In this document: in pieces, positions 54,444 to 64,000 of the stretch | How positions within the stretch are numbered: position 1 is the stretch's first letter | Layout: the number at the start of each line of letters is the position of its first letter | Assembly: GCA_007922195.1 (NCBI GenBank) | Contig: ML682067.1 | Span: 9,653,007 to 9,717,006, forward strand | Reading direction: 5' to 3' | DNA from: Podocnemis expansa | Lineage: Eukaryota; Chordata; Testudines; Podocnemididae | DNA length: 64,000 nt | The notes under the pieces: generated by a model | Seen by the model: the letters and a program-made list of their open reading frames with translations, nothing else | Database searches by the model: none | Told to the model about the DNA's origin: nothing | Made by a program: the position numbers and the translations under genes

Positions 54444-56022
54444 ATGCTGGGGTTTAAGCCCTGTGCTGAGAGCAGCAAGGCCTTCCTGCGAGACGATCCC
54501 CACGAGAAGTGCCTCCGGTGCCTGGGTGAAAGCCGTGAGGTCACCAAGTGCTCCATCTGCCTGTCCTTTAAGCTGAGGACAGTCAAAGTCAGGGAGCAAA
54601 GGCCTCCGAACAGACCCGGCACTCTTTCCCCGAGGCCTTGGGGTCTCCTGCGGCACCACTTGCCAGTTTGGTGCCGGAACTTGCCGCCTGGCACCGTGCC
54701 AAAAGGTGGCGCAGGACCAGTTCGGTGCTGTCCTCGGTACCATGACATCAACCTAGCCCCACATGTTTACCATGGGGTTCTCCCTGGGACCGGGCAGCCT
54801 TGGTTCTGATCCTGTGGACCCTGGAGGCAGTGGAGTCAGCAAGGGCACTCCTCCTGTTGCCCCCCCCCCCCGGCACCGCGTAGAAGAGGAAAGCCAGCTT
54901 TCTTCTCAAAGGCTTGGGCACCACGTATATGGTGCCATTTGCCTTCCCCGTCACCTGCACCAGGCCGCTGAACACATGAGCCCGCTGGGAGCCCTGGTAC
55001 CATAGAGCTGTCCCCGCGGCACCGTATTATACTCCCATCTCCGGTGCCTGCTCGAGAGTCCCCCCCCTTCTCCAGTCTAGAGGAAGGGGCTTCAAGAGGT
55101 TTTAAACAGCCTCAGCACCATCTCCCAGTGCCATCGCCATTCAAATACCACCCCCAGGAATGGTCCCCTCAGGAGGTCCCTCAATCCTCACTGGCGCCTT
55201 CTCACTCGGCACCTGGGAAAGGACTGAACCTGGTACCATGCTCCTATACAGGTGATTTATCAGCACACTTAGACCTCCTGCGCCATGTCTCAACCCATAT
55301 GGACATAGAGGTTCAATCCTCGGAAACACCCTCTGACACCTTGTTTGGGCCTGTGTTTTCGTCGGCAGAACCGGTTTTTGGTTCCCCTCCATCCCAGCAT
55401 CTGGGACTTAGCATCCTCCTGTTGGGAAAACCCTGGTTCCATCTCCCAGGTTTCAGACATGGCAGGACTCAAGTACAGGGTCCCACAACTAGAATTCCCT
55501 TCACTCACCCCCCCCCCCCACCCACTACCACACCGGGCAGTGGTGGAGGCAGCCTTAGGGCCAAGACAGGCCTCATCTGATCCCCTCCCGACATTGAGGG
55601 ACAGCAGAGAGCTTGATCTTTTGGGACGTAAAGTGTATTCCTCCTCGGCCTTTCAGCTCAGGGTCGCAAACAATCAGGCCCAGATTTGCAGATACACCCT
55701 AGACGTGTGGTAGTCAGTGCAAAAGTTTAGACATTTACTCCCACCAGAGGTGAGAGAGGAATACGACGACACCTTGGAAGAAGGCAAAATAGCCTCCCAG
55801 GATCTCCTTTCAGCCTGGGACGCTGTTGACATGGCTGCCCACACAATGGCCTCAGCCGTAACTCTGCGCCATGCAGCCTGGCTATGGGAGGCCAGCGTGC
55901 TGGAGCTCACAGGAGGTGGCCCTCAGCCTGCCTTTTGGAGGCAACACTCTTCCAAGAAGAGACTTTGGCTGTTTTGGGTACTGCCTGTGACCCTACGGGG
56001 GGGGGGGGGGGGCAGGGTTTGA
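54444..56022 (+). pseudogene. DIRS gag, copy 4
   Basis: The ATG at 54444 reads MLGFKPCAESSKAFLRDD, then PHEKCLRCLGES, KCSICLSFK. The second Cys of the first pair is Ser, so one metal-binding position is lost. The middle part is frameshifted. 55717-56022 holds the capsid-like segment (EEGKIASQDLLSAWDAVDMA, LRHAAWLW) homologous to copies 1 and 3. A run of 14 or more G at 55998-56011 marks its end. Confidence 0.75.
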
Positions 56023-56099
56023 AATTTTTCTGCCTCCTCCAACCGGGACCTTTTCCACACCTTCTGGCCCCCTAAGTTGATAACAAGCCACTGTTCCCC

Positions 56100-58940
56100 C
56101 CCCCCAATAACTAATGGTGAGTACTTACTCCTCTCTACCACCACCACAACTTCAGTTCGAAACCTGCTCGGGCGGGGGGTCCCCCTGGAAGGGTCCTTTC
56201 TCCTGGGCAACTCCAGAGAGGGCTTCTGACCAGTTAACCATCGGTGTTGGTCATATCACCAATATTATTGTTCCAACACCTCTATATACAACTCACCGTC
56301 AAAGGGAAATGCCGCCCTTCCCTCTTCGCTTCCTGGGGCTGCGACCCTATTACCCACGGTGGGACACATGCAGTGTTTATGGAACACACGCCCAATACTG
56401 AAGAGTGTACCGTCCAGTTGTAGCCCATCCAAACTGGACAGAACCGCCCCTTGTGGGGCCATGCTCATATTAAGAGCCAACTTCTCGCACGCTTCCCGTG
56501 AGCGAGGCCTTAGTGTCTGCCTCCCCAGGCTGGCAATCGGAGTACCCCTTTTTGGAACCCAGCGCTCTCCCTTCAGTATAATAAGAGCGTCTCGTACATC
56601 CCTTCCTCCACTGGCAAGACTAGCTGGTGTTTATTCTTTGCCACACCCAACCGACTCTCATTAGGGTTGTGCGCAGATGCTTCCAGCTTGAAGCACCTGG
56701 ACCCTCCCTGCCCCATGGAGTAGGTAATCCACTTTGGCCTGCCGACTTCCAGGTGTAAATGCCAGGACCCAGCCATTAAACGTAGCGGTTGACCAACCCG
56801 GTCATGGTCCTTGTGAGCTACAAACCCTCCATTATTCACTACTTCTGGCTGGTTCTCAGCCTAGGTGAATGTCTTGAGAGAGGTCGTGAAAATGGGGCTC
56901 CCGCCCCATTCTGCTACCATCTTTCCAAAAATTATTGATAAAAGAGGGTAACCACGATTGGATGGTGAACCTTCCACCCTCAGACTCTCCCTACCTGGGC
57001 TGTTGACCATCACTACCCAGCACATGCCCTCATTCCAGAACCCCCCCCCCCCGTCCCCCCTAACACACACTCGGGGCCTTGCCCCTCACAGAAGGGACCG
57101 GTGCCACCTTCCTCTCTCTATCCCTAAGGTGGTCATTCTCCTATATCCCAATCAGGAAATCCTCAGGCCTCGGAGATCTAGAGGAGATAACGCACTAATA
57201 GTGATGAAGTTTCCTAGACTTCTCCCTTCACCATGGGGTTGAGGATAGAGAAGCTCATCCCTCTGCCCTCGCTAGGTTCATAAGCACCAGTCACTCCCTC
57301 TGCGATGGTTCACAACCCATCCCCATAGATGGATACTACACTGGAGTCAATCTTTGCCTCCCAGTATTTTGTCCAGCGGCCTCTCATGTAGCTCAACACC
57401 CAGGACACAGCCGTAGAACCATGGTTAGCCCGGCCTAGCTGCCAGAGGCTCACACCCAGAGGCATTGCGGTACAATTCCATGATGACCCAAGGCTCTTCG
57501 AGTCCTAGTAGGCGCATCCTAGAATAACATACTCCTGTCCTAAGTGCTTGCTGTGGGGTTTTGCACTCAATAAAGCCTGCTCTACTGCCGCCCTGAAATT
57601 CCCCTCAACAACCAGGATTCGGGAACTGGCTGACCCTTGATAAAGTTTGCCTCCCCGGAAAGATCTAATACTATCTTTAGCATACCTATAGAGGACCCTT
57701 CAGATATACCGTAAGTGGCCTAAAGAAGGGACAGCCGGATGTACCCATTGGGGTGGGTTACCCTCGCTCTCCCCTTTGGAGGGGAGCCTATCTTCTCCTC
57801 TGTACTTCCTGGCTTTTACCCGGGGCACTTCCTAAAGGGAGCCTTAATCCTGATGTGCACCCCTGTGCAGTGTTAACCTAAGGTAGGTCTCACTATGGGC
57901 CTGTCCTCCCTGATGGTGTGAAGCCAGGTAGGCCAAAGTAGTGCTTGTAGGCCATGGGGTGCTAGCATCCAGGCCTATTGTGCTCACAAGCCCATCACTA
58001 GGCCGTGGTTTTACAGCATACAACTCCTTGCCTTAATAATCCTGCAGCTGCCTTCCAGCCGCTAAACTTAGTAGAAGAAGGGAAGGGTGTAGGTAGCAGT
58101 AATGCCATTTCCTTGCCTCTTGCAAGGATATGGATTCTGACACTCTGTCCAAGGAGACCGTCATGGTGCCATTGGTAGCTCACAGAGGCCTGATCACTCC
58201 TATCAGGCCCATAGAATGTCCCACCTATATGTCTCTTATTTAGTACCATAGGGTAGGTCGGGCATTTGGCTTCTCCACACTGGCCCACTCCTTCACTTAT
58301 GAGTGCGCCTTATGGAGCCTAATGGGCTACTGCTGTCAATGTCCCGACTGTTTCTGTGAACTAGACTGAAGTGTTTCTCTAGATTCCTCTCTCCCGCTCC
58401 TGGTACCCACCTCGCCTATGTGATACCGCGTACGCCAAATTCATGTACTTGTTGTTTTCTGGCTGGGGCGTTACTGCCATAGGGCCCGGGGCATATGACC
58501 TGCATATGCCTTACGATACCAAACTGAGGGAAAGACAGTCTAATGTCTTCTTCTAGCTTTCTACAGTGCTGATAATCACCACTGCCAGCCTGACAAATTT
58601 AGGGTCTTGGGGAACTTCCCCCTGTAGGAACTGCACCAGCACGTGCCACTCCTACAACACTAAATTCTCTGGCCTCCAGATGGCACCTGCAAATACCCTG
58701 CAGGAAGAGTGATTAGAGGTGCATTCTTTGACCATAACGATCATGTGCTGGTACCCCTTTTGCATAAGGTGACCCCCCCAGGCCATTGTGCCCCTGTGCA
58801 CCATTTGGTGCTTGGGCAGTCCGGGCCCAATTCTTTCCACTGGGTTATGTCCTGCATCCTGAGGTTTCCCGTTCTGGGATGAAGGTCCTTGGGTCAATTC
58901 TTAGACCTTCGAGGGCCTGCTCATTGGAGAATTACCCTTG
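56100..58940 (-). pseudogene. Unidentified broken coding-like tract, opposite strand to the DIRS
   Basis: No similarity to the RT, RNase H or recombinase of the other copies is visible. On the minus strand, stops are sparse over successive blocks: 58897-58652 (82 codons, continuing in frame to about 58380), 58288-57998 (97 codons), about 57833-57225 (about 200 codons with only three stops), 57070-56861, 56839-56573 and about 56570-56265. Phrases include GNFRAAVEQALLSAK, SWVLSYMRGRWTKYWEAK and MAPQGAVLSSLDGLQLDG. I do not recognise the protein. A degraded viral or retroelement gene in reverse orientation, or a captured host sequence, are all possible. The mix of frames shows it is old and dead. 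Confidence 0.4.
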
Positions 58941-59360
58941 TTAGAGTTATGCTGTGCTGAAGGCAGAAGAGCCAACTTCACTCGCTGTCCATCAGCATGG
59001 CTAGCAGTCACCTGTTTCTGAATGTATCCAAGCAGCGCTTGAAGAAGCGCGGTGGGTTACTTACCAGTACCTGTCCTTCTTCAAGAAGGGCTGCTTGGAT
59101 TCATTCAGAGCCCTTCCCCTGTCCCTGCTTTTGGAGTTGGCAACTCTTAGGAACTGGGGAGGGGCTGGGCAGCAGCCACATATATAGCCACAGGGTGGTG
59201 CGGGGGGGGGGGGGGCGGCGGTGGCTGCCTGCCCTCTTCTGACAGGCTAGGGCAAAAAGGTCCGACCAATCCAGTGCTCCGGCATGGAGACACCTGTTTC
59301 TGAATGAGCCGAGCAACCCATCTCGAAGAAGGACGGGTACTGGTAAGTAACCCACAGTTC

Positions 59361-61189
59361 CTCTGTCTGTAAAGGAAAATTGCAGTAGTAGTCAGGGCCA
59401 TAATCTGTCATTAATACAGAAGGAGAATCTCTTTTGAGATGTAGATGGATAACAGGATGTGGCTCTTACATAGCTAACTAAGTTCCAAAGGGGCAGCCGT
59501 ATTAGTGGAGTTCAGTAAAACAAACAAGGAGTCTTGTTTAAACAACAGATGTGGCAAGAATTTTCAGCCTAGTTCTTAGAAGTACCTACCAGAAGCCATT
59601 TCACTGCTCTCCTTTCATAATTAGGAATGGGGTTGCTTGCCCATCAGAGACCACCGCCCCATTAATGATATTTCCCAGCAGAAATTCTTGTCTGATGAAC
59701 TTTGTGATACAAAAGATGGAGCAGACTTTTAGCAGACACATTTCAGTCTCTGGACTTTCTTATATTCTCAGAAGCTGAGCTACATTTTCTGTCACAGAGT
59801 TGATCAACAGGCTGTCAAGAGTGCAACTGCTGGTTTGAGTCTGCTTATTTCTTTTAAAACTCCCTTTAAGACATTTAAATTGCACACATGAATAGGAGGG
59901 CTTGTCTACACTAAAGGCTCATTTGGACCAATGGAGTGAATATTTTAAGCACACCTCTCCCACATGGAGTTATTCGGGAGCAGCTCTTGTACTTTAAAGT
60001 CACACCCTACCTAAATCTGAATGAATTTCAAATGTAGATAAGTGTTTGTGTAACCTGCTAGGGTGGGCTCAAAGTCATTTATCTGCCCCTCTCCAGTGCC
60101 TCACAGAAAGCAGAGACCTGCAAAAAGCAGCTGGAGAGCCAGGATCTAGTCTGTAAAGGGGCTCACAGTGAAGACTGTTCAGAATTCATAAAAAAAAACC
60201 AAACAAAAGCAATATACTATATTAAACATTAACTTTATAAACCTTCTATGAAAGCAGAAGAAATTATTAGTATACAGATCTATAATACTTAGTGGTTATT
60301 TAGCAGTATCCACATGAGTCTGTTATAGTCTCAAATCACCAAGTCCAAAGGCTTGTGCTAGAAGCCAGCATCTCCCTCCTCTTTGGCAGCAGAAATCCTC
60401 TGTATGAGTCCTGGAAAACCTTTCTTCCTCTGCTGGGAGCACTGCTGTCCACACAGCTTACTCAGTCCACACTCATTTACGTACAGACATATAAAAAAAA
60501 ACCCTGTTACAAAGGAAAAATACATCTCTGACAATAACAAAATATAATTATCTCTTTCCCCTTATTACACAAAAGAACTGTAGCTAAGCCCATAACCCAG
60601 AGTATAAAGTTAGAATGCAACCACCCTTCTTTTCCCAATAGTTGCTTCTCTGTACACACTGCCTCCAGACTTCCCTGCTGGAGGGTTAACAAGGCTACTG
60701 ACCTGAAGCAAAATGCCTCAGAGATGGGAAAAACAGCCTGCTGTCTGTTCCTGGCTCAGCTTCTCCCCTTGCACAGAGCACCAGCGCTCTCCTCAATGCA
60801 ACTGGCCTGGCTGCTTGATCTCAGACCCCTGACCACTGCACTGGCAGGGAACCTTGCTGAGCAGGCTCCAAACTACACAGAACATGCTGGAACTTCTGGG
60901 TCTAGGCAGCTAAATCTGCCCAGCAACAGCGACACAGCAAGAGCAGCTCAGACATCAGCAAAACTCTTAAAGAAACAGTCCTCCTTTAAGCCAATGGGTT
61001 ACATTTGCAGCAGTGAAGCATCACAAACTAGTCTTAAAGACACAGTGGGACTTAATATGACAGTTAATCAAATAAAATACACAAGTGGGCATGAAGATAT
61101 CAGTAAATTCCCTACGGATTGAAACTAATGGGCTGTAGATATTTGATTGCCCTTGCACTGAACAGAAATGTTACACTGGTTTATTTATA
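59361..61189. other. No gene; a PLE end scrap and a possible element end
   Basis: 59481-59545 is a PLE end (AGTTCCAAAGGGGCAGCC and AACAAACAAGGAGTCTTG). CTTGTCTACACTAAAGG near 59900 resembles a GGCTATGTC-type terminus. 60100-61140 is AT-rich with several frames under 135 codons and no recognised domain. Confidence 0.4.
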
Positions 61190-61564
61190 GATTGCCAAAG
61201 GGATAGCCGTGTTAGTCTAGCCCAGCAAAAAAACAACAAGGAGTTGTGTGGCACTTTGAGACTAACAGATTTATTTTTCGCATGAGCTTTTGTGGGAGAA
61301 AATCCCACTTCCTCAGATGCTTCGAAGATGGGTGAACCTACAGAAAGGAATGAAAATAAATGCAAGGGGGTGTAAAACATAGGATCAGGTCATACAGTAA
61401 CAGCAAATCAGAGCAGTTGTTTTATACCCCCCCTGCATTTATTTTCATTCCATTCTGTAAGTTCCCCCATCTTCGAAGCATCTGAGGAAGTGGGATTTTC
61501 TCCCGTGAAAGCTCATGCAAAAAATAAATCTGTTAGTCTCAAAGTGCCACGTGACTCCTTGTTG
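61190..61564. mobile_element. PLE inverted dimer with a single 10-bp duplication
   Basis: A minus-strand tail (GTGGCACTTTGAGACTAAC to AACAGCAAATCAGAGCAG) is followed by a plus-strand tail (TTTATACCCCCCCTGCATTT to CTCAAAGTGCCACGTGACTC). TTTATTTATA flanks the whole (61180-61189, 61565-61574), so both tails entered in one event. The arms are 130-170 bp long. Confidence 0.85.
61482..61510 (+). ncRNA. Hammerhead-like core in the PLE tail
   Basis: CTGAGGA and GAAA flank the stem GTGGGA/TCCCGT, matching CUGANGA-stem II-GAAA. A GC-TCAT-GC mini-stem follows. The U expected at the cleavage site is replaced by A. Activity is doubtful; the shape is conserved. Confidence 0.4.
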
Positions 61565-61850
61565 TTTATTTATAAATGGCTCTGTGTGATTCAGTCCCGT
61601 ATGGGTGGAGCTGAATAGTCAGACTGGTTTAGTAAATGAATGCCTGAATTAGCAAGGTGTGTCTGTAGCAGTAGGCAGTTGTTACCTACATTTAACCTGG
61701 ATCGGGTACAGTGGAGATAATGCAGCAGCAGGCTCTATACTTGTGGCTGTAAGCAGGGACTGCTTATTGACTTGTGTTCATTAACTAAGAAGCAAGGAAA
61801 TTATAGTGGAGCCTCATTAGTAACTGCAAAACAAGCACTTTTAAAGACTG

Positions 61851-62013
61851 GGGCACTTTTAAAGACTAACAAATTTATTTAATGCATGAACTTTCATGGG
61901 AGAAAATCCCAACGAAAGCTCACGTGATAAATACATTTTGTTAGTTTTTAAAAGTTCCACAGGACTCCTCCCTTTGTTTTTCTGAACTAGACTAACACAG
62001 TTGCCCCTTTGGA
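61851..62013. mobile_element. PLE fold-back copy
   Basis: A minus-strand tail (TTTTAAAGACTAACAAATTT) and a plus-strand tail (AAAGCTCACGTGATAAATAC) are joined head to head. The other PLE end follows (CTAGACTAACACAGTTGCCC). No clear target duplication. Confidence 0.7.
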
Positions 62014-62403
62014 ATTTTATTGGTAAATGGGTGCTGTCAATAAAAACAACTTTTATTAAACTGTTGTTATTAATGGTGTAGATTGTTAAAATGGCAAGTT
62101 TGCTGCATTTATTTTTCTCCATTTATGCTGGTAGTTTGGATGGCACACAGCTTGGGCCAATGGGGGCAAATGCCTCTTAGTTCACGTAATCAAAATTTTC
62201 CACACTCTTTCTCATGCAAAGTCCTGCGTGAGCCCTTTCTTTACCACTTCAGGGTCAAGTGAACTCTCAAGACCCTCCTCGACTTGATCCCTTCCAACTT
62301 GTCTGCTCTTTTGTTTTATTGCAAACCCCTTACTCAAACACTCTGCCAGCAGTGCTAGTCTTGTCTGTCCATGCATCTGCATCTTGCACAAGTCTCTCAT
62401 GAT
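62014..62403. other. No gene seen
   Basis: AT-rich, unique-looking DNA. Confidence 0.4.
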
Positions 62404-62770
62404 CAGGGCCTGATTAAGGCAGGGGCTTTAGGGGTGGCAGCCCCAGGCTACTGGGGGGGGGGGCAGGGTGCTGCAGCACCACCAAAATCCAGCCTGTTTC
62501 AGCCTAAATGGTATGTTGCCACTGCCCACTGTTGGCCTGGCCATCTCACCTCCCAGGCTGGTTTCTCTGTTCTAGCAGGTGTGGGACCTGCAGAGCCAGC
62601 ACAACCCGGTAAGCTGGGTAAGAGTTGCAGGGGGGCACCAACGTTTGAGGGGAGTCAAAAAGGGACAGCGCTGTTGAACTCCCCTGAGGACGTCACTCGT
62701 CTGCGCTGGCATCGCTCTGCTGCGGGGGGGGGCGGGGACCTCAAACCTGAGCGCCGTTCTTCAGGACCTG
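62404..62770. mobile_element. Possible hAT element start (CAGGGCCTGATTAAGGC)
   Basis: The left terminus-like CAGGGCCTGATTAAGGC and GGGGCTTTAGGGGTGGC resemble the stretch at 8.97 kb. A right terminus was not found; a TA-flanked MITE follows at once. Confidence 0.35.
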
Positions 62771-62774
62771 GTTA

Positions 62775-63023
62775 GAGTTACCAGATGTCAGGCAAAATAA
62801 GGACATGTCTTCCTTTTTACCTTCATGTCCTCCATCTGGCAGGCCCTTTAAAATACACAATTTCGCTTTTTATTTAAGGTATGCTGGAATGCCACAGAAT
62901 ACCTTATTTTTAGGGGAAAGCATTCCAGAACCCCCTAAAAACAGAAGAATATTACATTAATACTACATTTTCTCCATGTGTCCTCCCCTGTCCGCCTTTT
63001 CAGGCTTTGGTATCTGGTAGTCC
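62775..63023. mobile_element. TA-flanked MITE
   Basis: Starts GAGTTACCAGATGTC and ends GTATCTGGTAGTCC, with TA on both sides (62773-62774, 63024-63025). Same orientation as the 53.2-kb copy. Confidence 0.75.
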
Positions 63024-63344
63024 TAGACCTGCTGGGACAGACCAGCCAGTCCGAAGTCAGGGCAGGAGTACTGCAGCCTCTGGTGTGAGGCTGACTGGGC
63101 CACAGGACCTAGGCTCCCACACCAGCGCCAGTTAGACTGTGGGCCCCAGGACCCCCCAACAGCGCTGACTGGACTGTGGGGCCCGGACCACCACCACCTC
63201 CAATTCTGTCTTTGGATATGGCATCAATAGAACAAATGAACCAAAGTGTGTTCTTCACTCAGGTTACATTTATAGTGAAGATACAGCACCTCAGCTTTTT
63301 ACCTGCTTAGGCAGGTTGAGGTGTAGCCTGTGGGAAGCCTGAAT

Positions 63345-63804
63345 GGTTATGGCTACACTTACAAAATTAATTCTAAGTAGTTAATTCAAAATAACTACAT
63401 CAAATTTAAATTGAAGTTATTTTGAATTAGCACTACTTTGAAGTTATTTCAAAATTAGGAGTCCAGTGAAGACTCGAATTCAAAATAAAGTGGACTTTAT
63501 TTATTCAAAGCAGAATCTTCACTAGACTCTCTAATTCAAAATAGGAAAGGCAGGCAAAAGAATTGGGAAATTAGTTCAAATTAAGCCTATTCTGCAGGTT
63601 AAAACGGCTTAATTCAAACTACTAACTTCGAAGTAAGTGATACTTCAAAATAAAAGGTGGTTTTATTATATCAAATTAGCTGTTCCTTATCTCAAATTAA
63701 GGAACCGCTTAATTCAATATAATAAAATGCCTCCTTGGCCACGAATAAGTTATTTTGAATTAAGCCTCCTTAATTTGAAATAACTTGTAAGTGGAGACGT
63801 AGCC
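63345..63804. mobile_element. GGCTATGTC-like palindromic element, TSD AAT
   Basis: Ends are GGTTATGGCTACACTTAC and TAAGTGGAGACGTAGCC, flanked by AAT (63342-63344, 63805-63807). The 460-bp interior is AT-rich with paired TTCAAATTAAG and TTATTTTGAATTAAG words and lacks a GC core. It is a sister subfamily. Confidence 0.7.
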
Positions 63805-63807
63805 AAT

Positions 63808-64000
63808 GTGAGGTGTTAACCCTATTTAAAAGCAGAGTTGCAATATCTTCACATACATTTTTACCCAAGTTAGCTTATCAATTTAAGAAACTGGTTTTTT
63901 TAGTGAAACTGTGCCCGTCTCTAATGCTTTTAAGACATCAGCCAATAAATAATGGTTATTTGAAAGAATAGAAAACTTTTATTTATAATTGAAAATGAAA
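63808..64000. other. No gene seen
   Basis: AT-rich window end. Confidence 0.4.

Larger units (their letters stand above)
53551..59360 (+). mobile_element. DIRS-type element copy 4 (gag plus unrelated interior)
   Basis: Left end GAGTGCTGCTTGGATACATT, GAAATAGGTGTCGCTGC; the inverted right end is at 59085-59360 and an internal complementary region is at 59010-59100 (TCCAAGCAGCGCTTGAAGAA against TTCTTCAAGAAGGGCTGCTT). The ends differ from copies 1-3, so it is another subfamily. Gag is recognisable; RT, RNase H and recombinase are not. Confidence 0.75.

Noticed and set aside
57560..57600. AATAAA followed by GCCTGCTCTACTGCC, resembling a retroviral LTR R/U5 on the plus strand
   Set aside because: No TG...CA ends, no second copy and no primer-binding site; the coding-like signal there is on the other strand.
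60724..61122. 132-codon + frame
   Set aside because: No known domain and ordinary composition. It may be part of an unclassified repeat; not supported as a gene.
1..64000. CRISPR arrays, operons or bacterial features
   Set aside because: The repeats are eukaryotic transposons; there are no spaced direct repeats and no compact gene array.

Overview
The window looks like non-genic DNA from a reptile, most probably a turtle. No host exon, rRNA or tRNA could be recognised. The argument for a turtle is the mix of repeats: CR1 LINEs, Neptune-type Penelope-like elements (PLE) with a GIY-YIG endonuclease, DIRS-type tyrosine-recombinase retrotransposons, many short non-autonomous hAT elements, and AT-rich palindromic elements starting GGCTATGTCYACAC. 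The species call is an inference. One assembly gap (400 N) lies at 22091-22490.

Layout. 1-8.9 kb: a PLE copy split by a hAT element, then several minus-strand CR1 pieces covering ORF1 (esterase region), the RT and the 3' end. One CR1 copy is split by an LTR-like insertion and another by three hAT elements. 8.9-16.3 kb: hAT elements, a TA-flanked element nested in a hAT element, GC-rich tandem material, and a CR1 copy split by a GGCTATGTC element and by a PLE tail. 17.9-19.4 kb: three hAT elements nested one inside another. 21.2-23.7 kb: PLE pieces in opposite orientation around a GGCTATGTC element that contains the gap, then a minisatellite and an unexplained perfect-looking hairpin. 26.8-30.9 kb: PLE tails, one with a 170-codon open GIY-YIG reading frame. 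31.7-59.4 kb: four DIRS elements (three on +, one on -). They carry a gag with a Cys/His N-terminal motif, RT, RNase H and tyrosine recombinase, all broken. The fourth copy has gag and both ends, but where the others have RT-RNase H-recombinase it holds about 2.8 kb of unrelated sequence. 61.2-63.8 kb: PLE fold-back copies, a TA-flanked element and another GGCTATGTC-like element.

How the parts relate. Many boundaries can be fixed by target-site duplications (TSDs): 8 bp for hAT, TA for the GGGTTACCAGAT elements, 3 bp for the GGCTATGTC elements, 10-11 bp for PLE tails. These give a relative order: CR1 and an ancient amniote repeat are the oldest layer, DIRS and PLE are intermediate, and hAT and GGCTATGTC elements land in all of them. 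The observation most worth following is the minus-strand, coding-like but broken tract inside the fourth DIRS (about 56.27-58.90 kb), whose origin I could not recognise.
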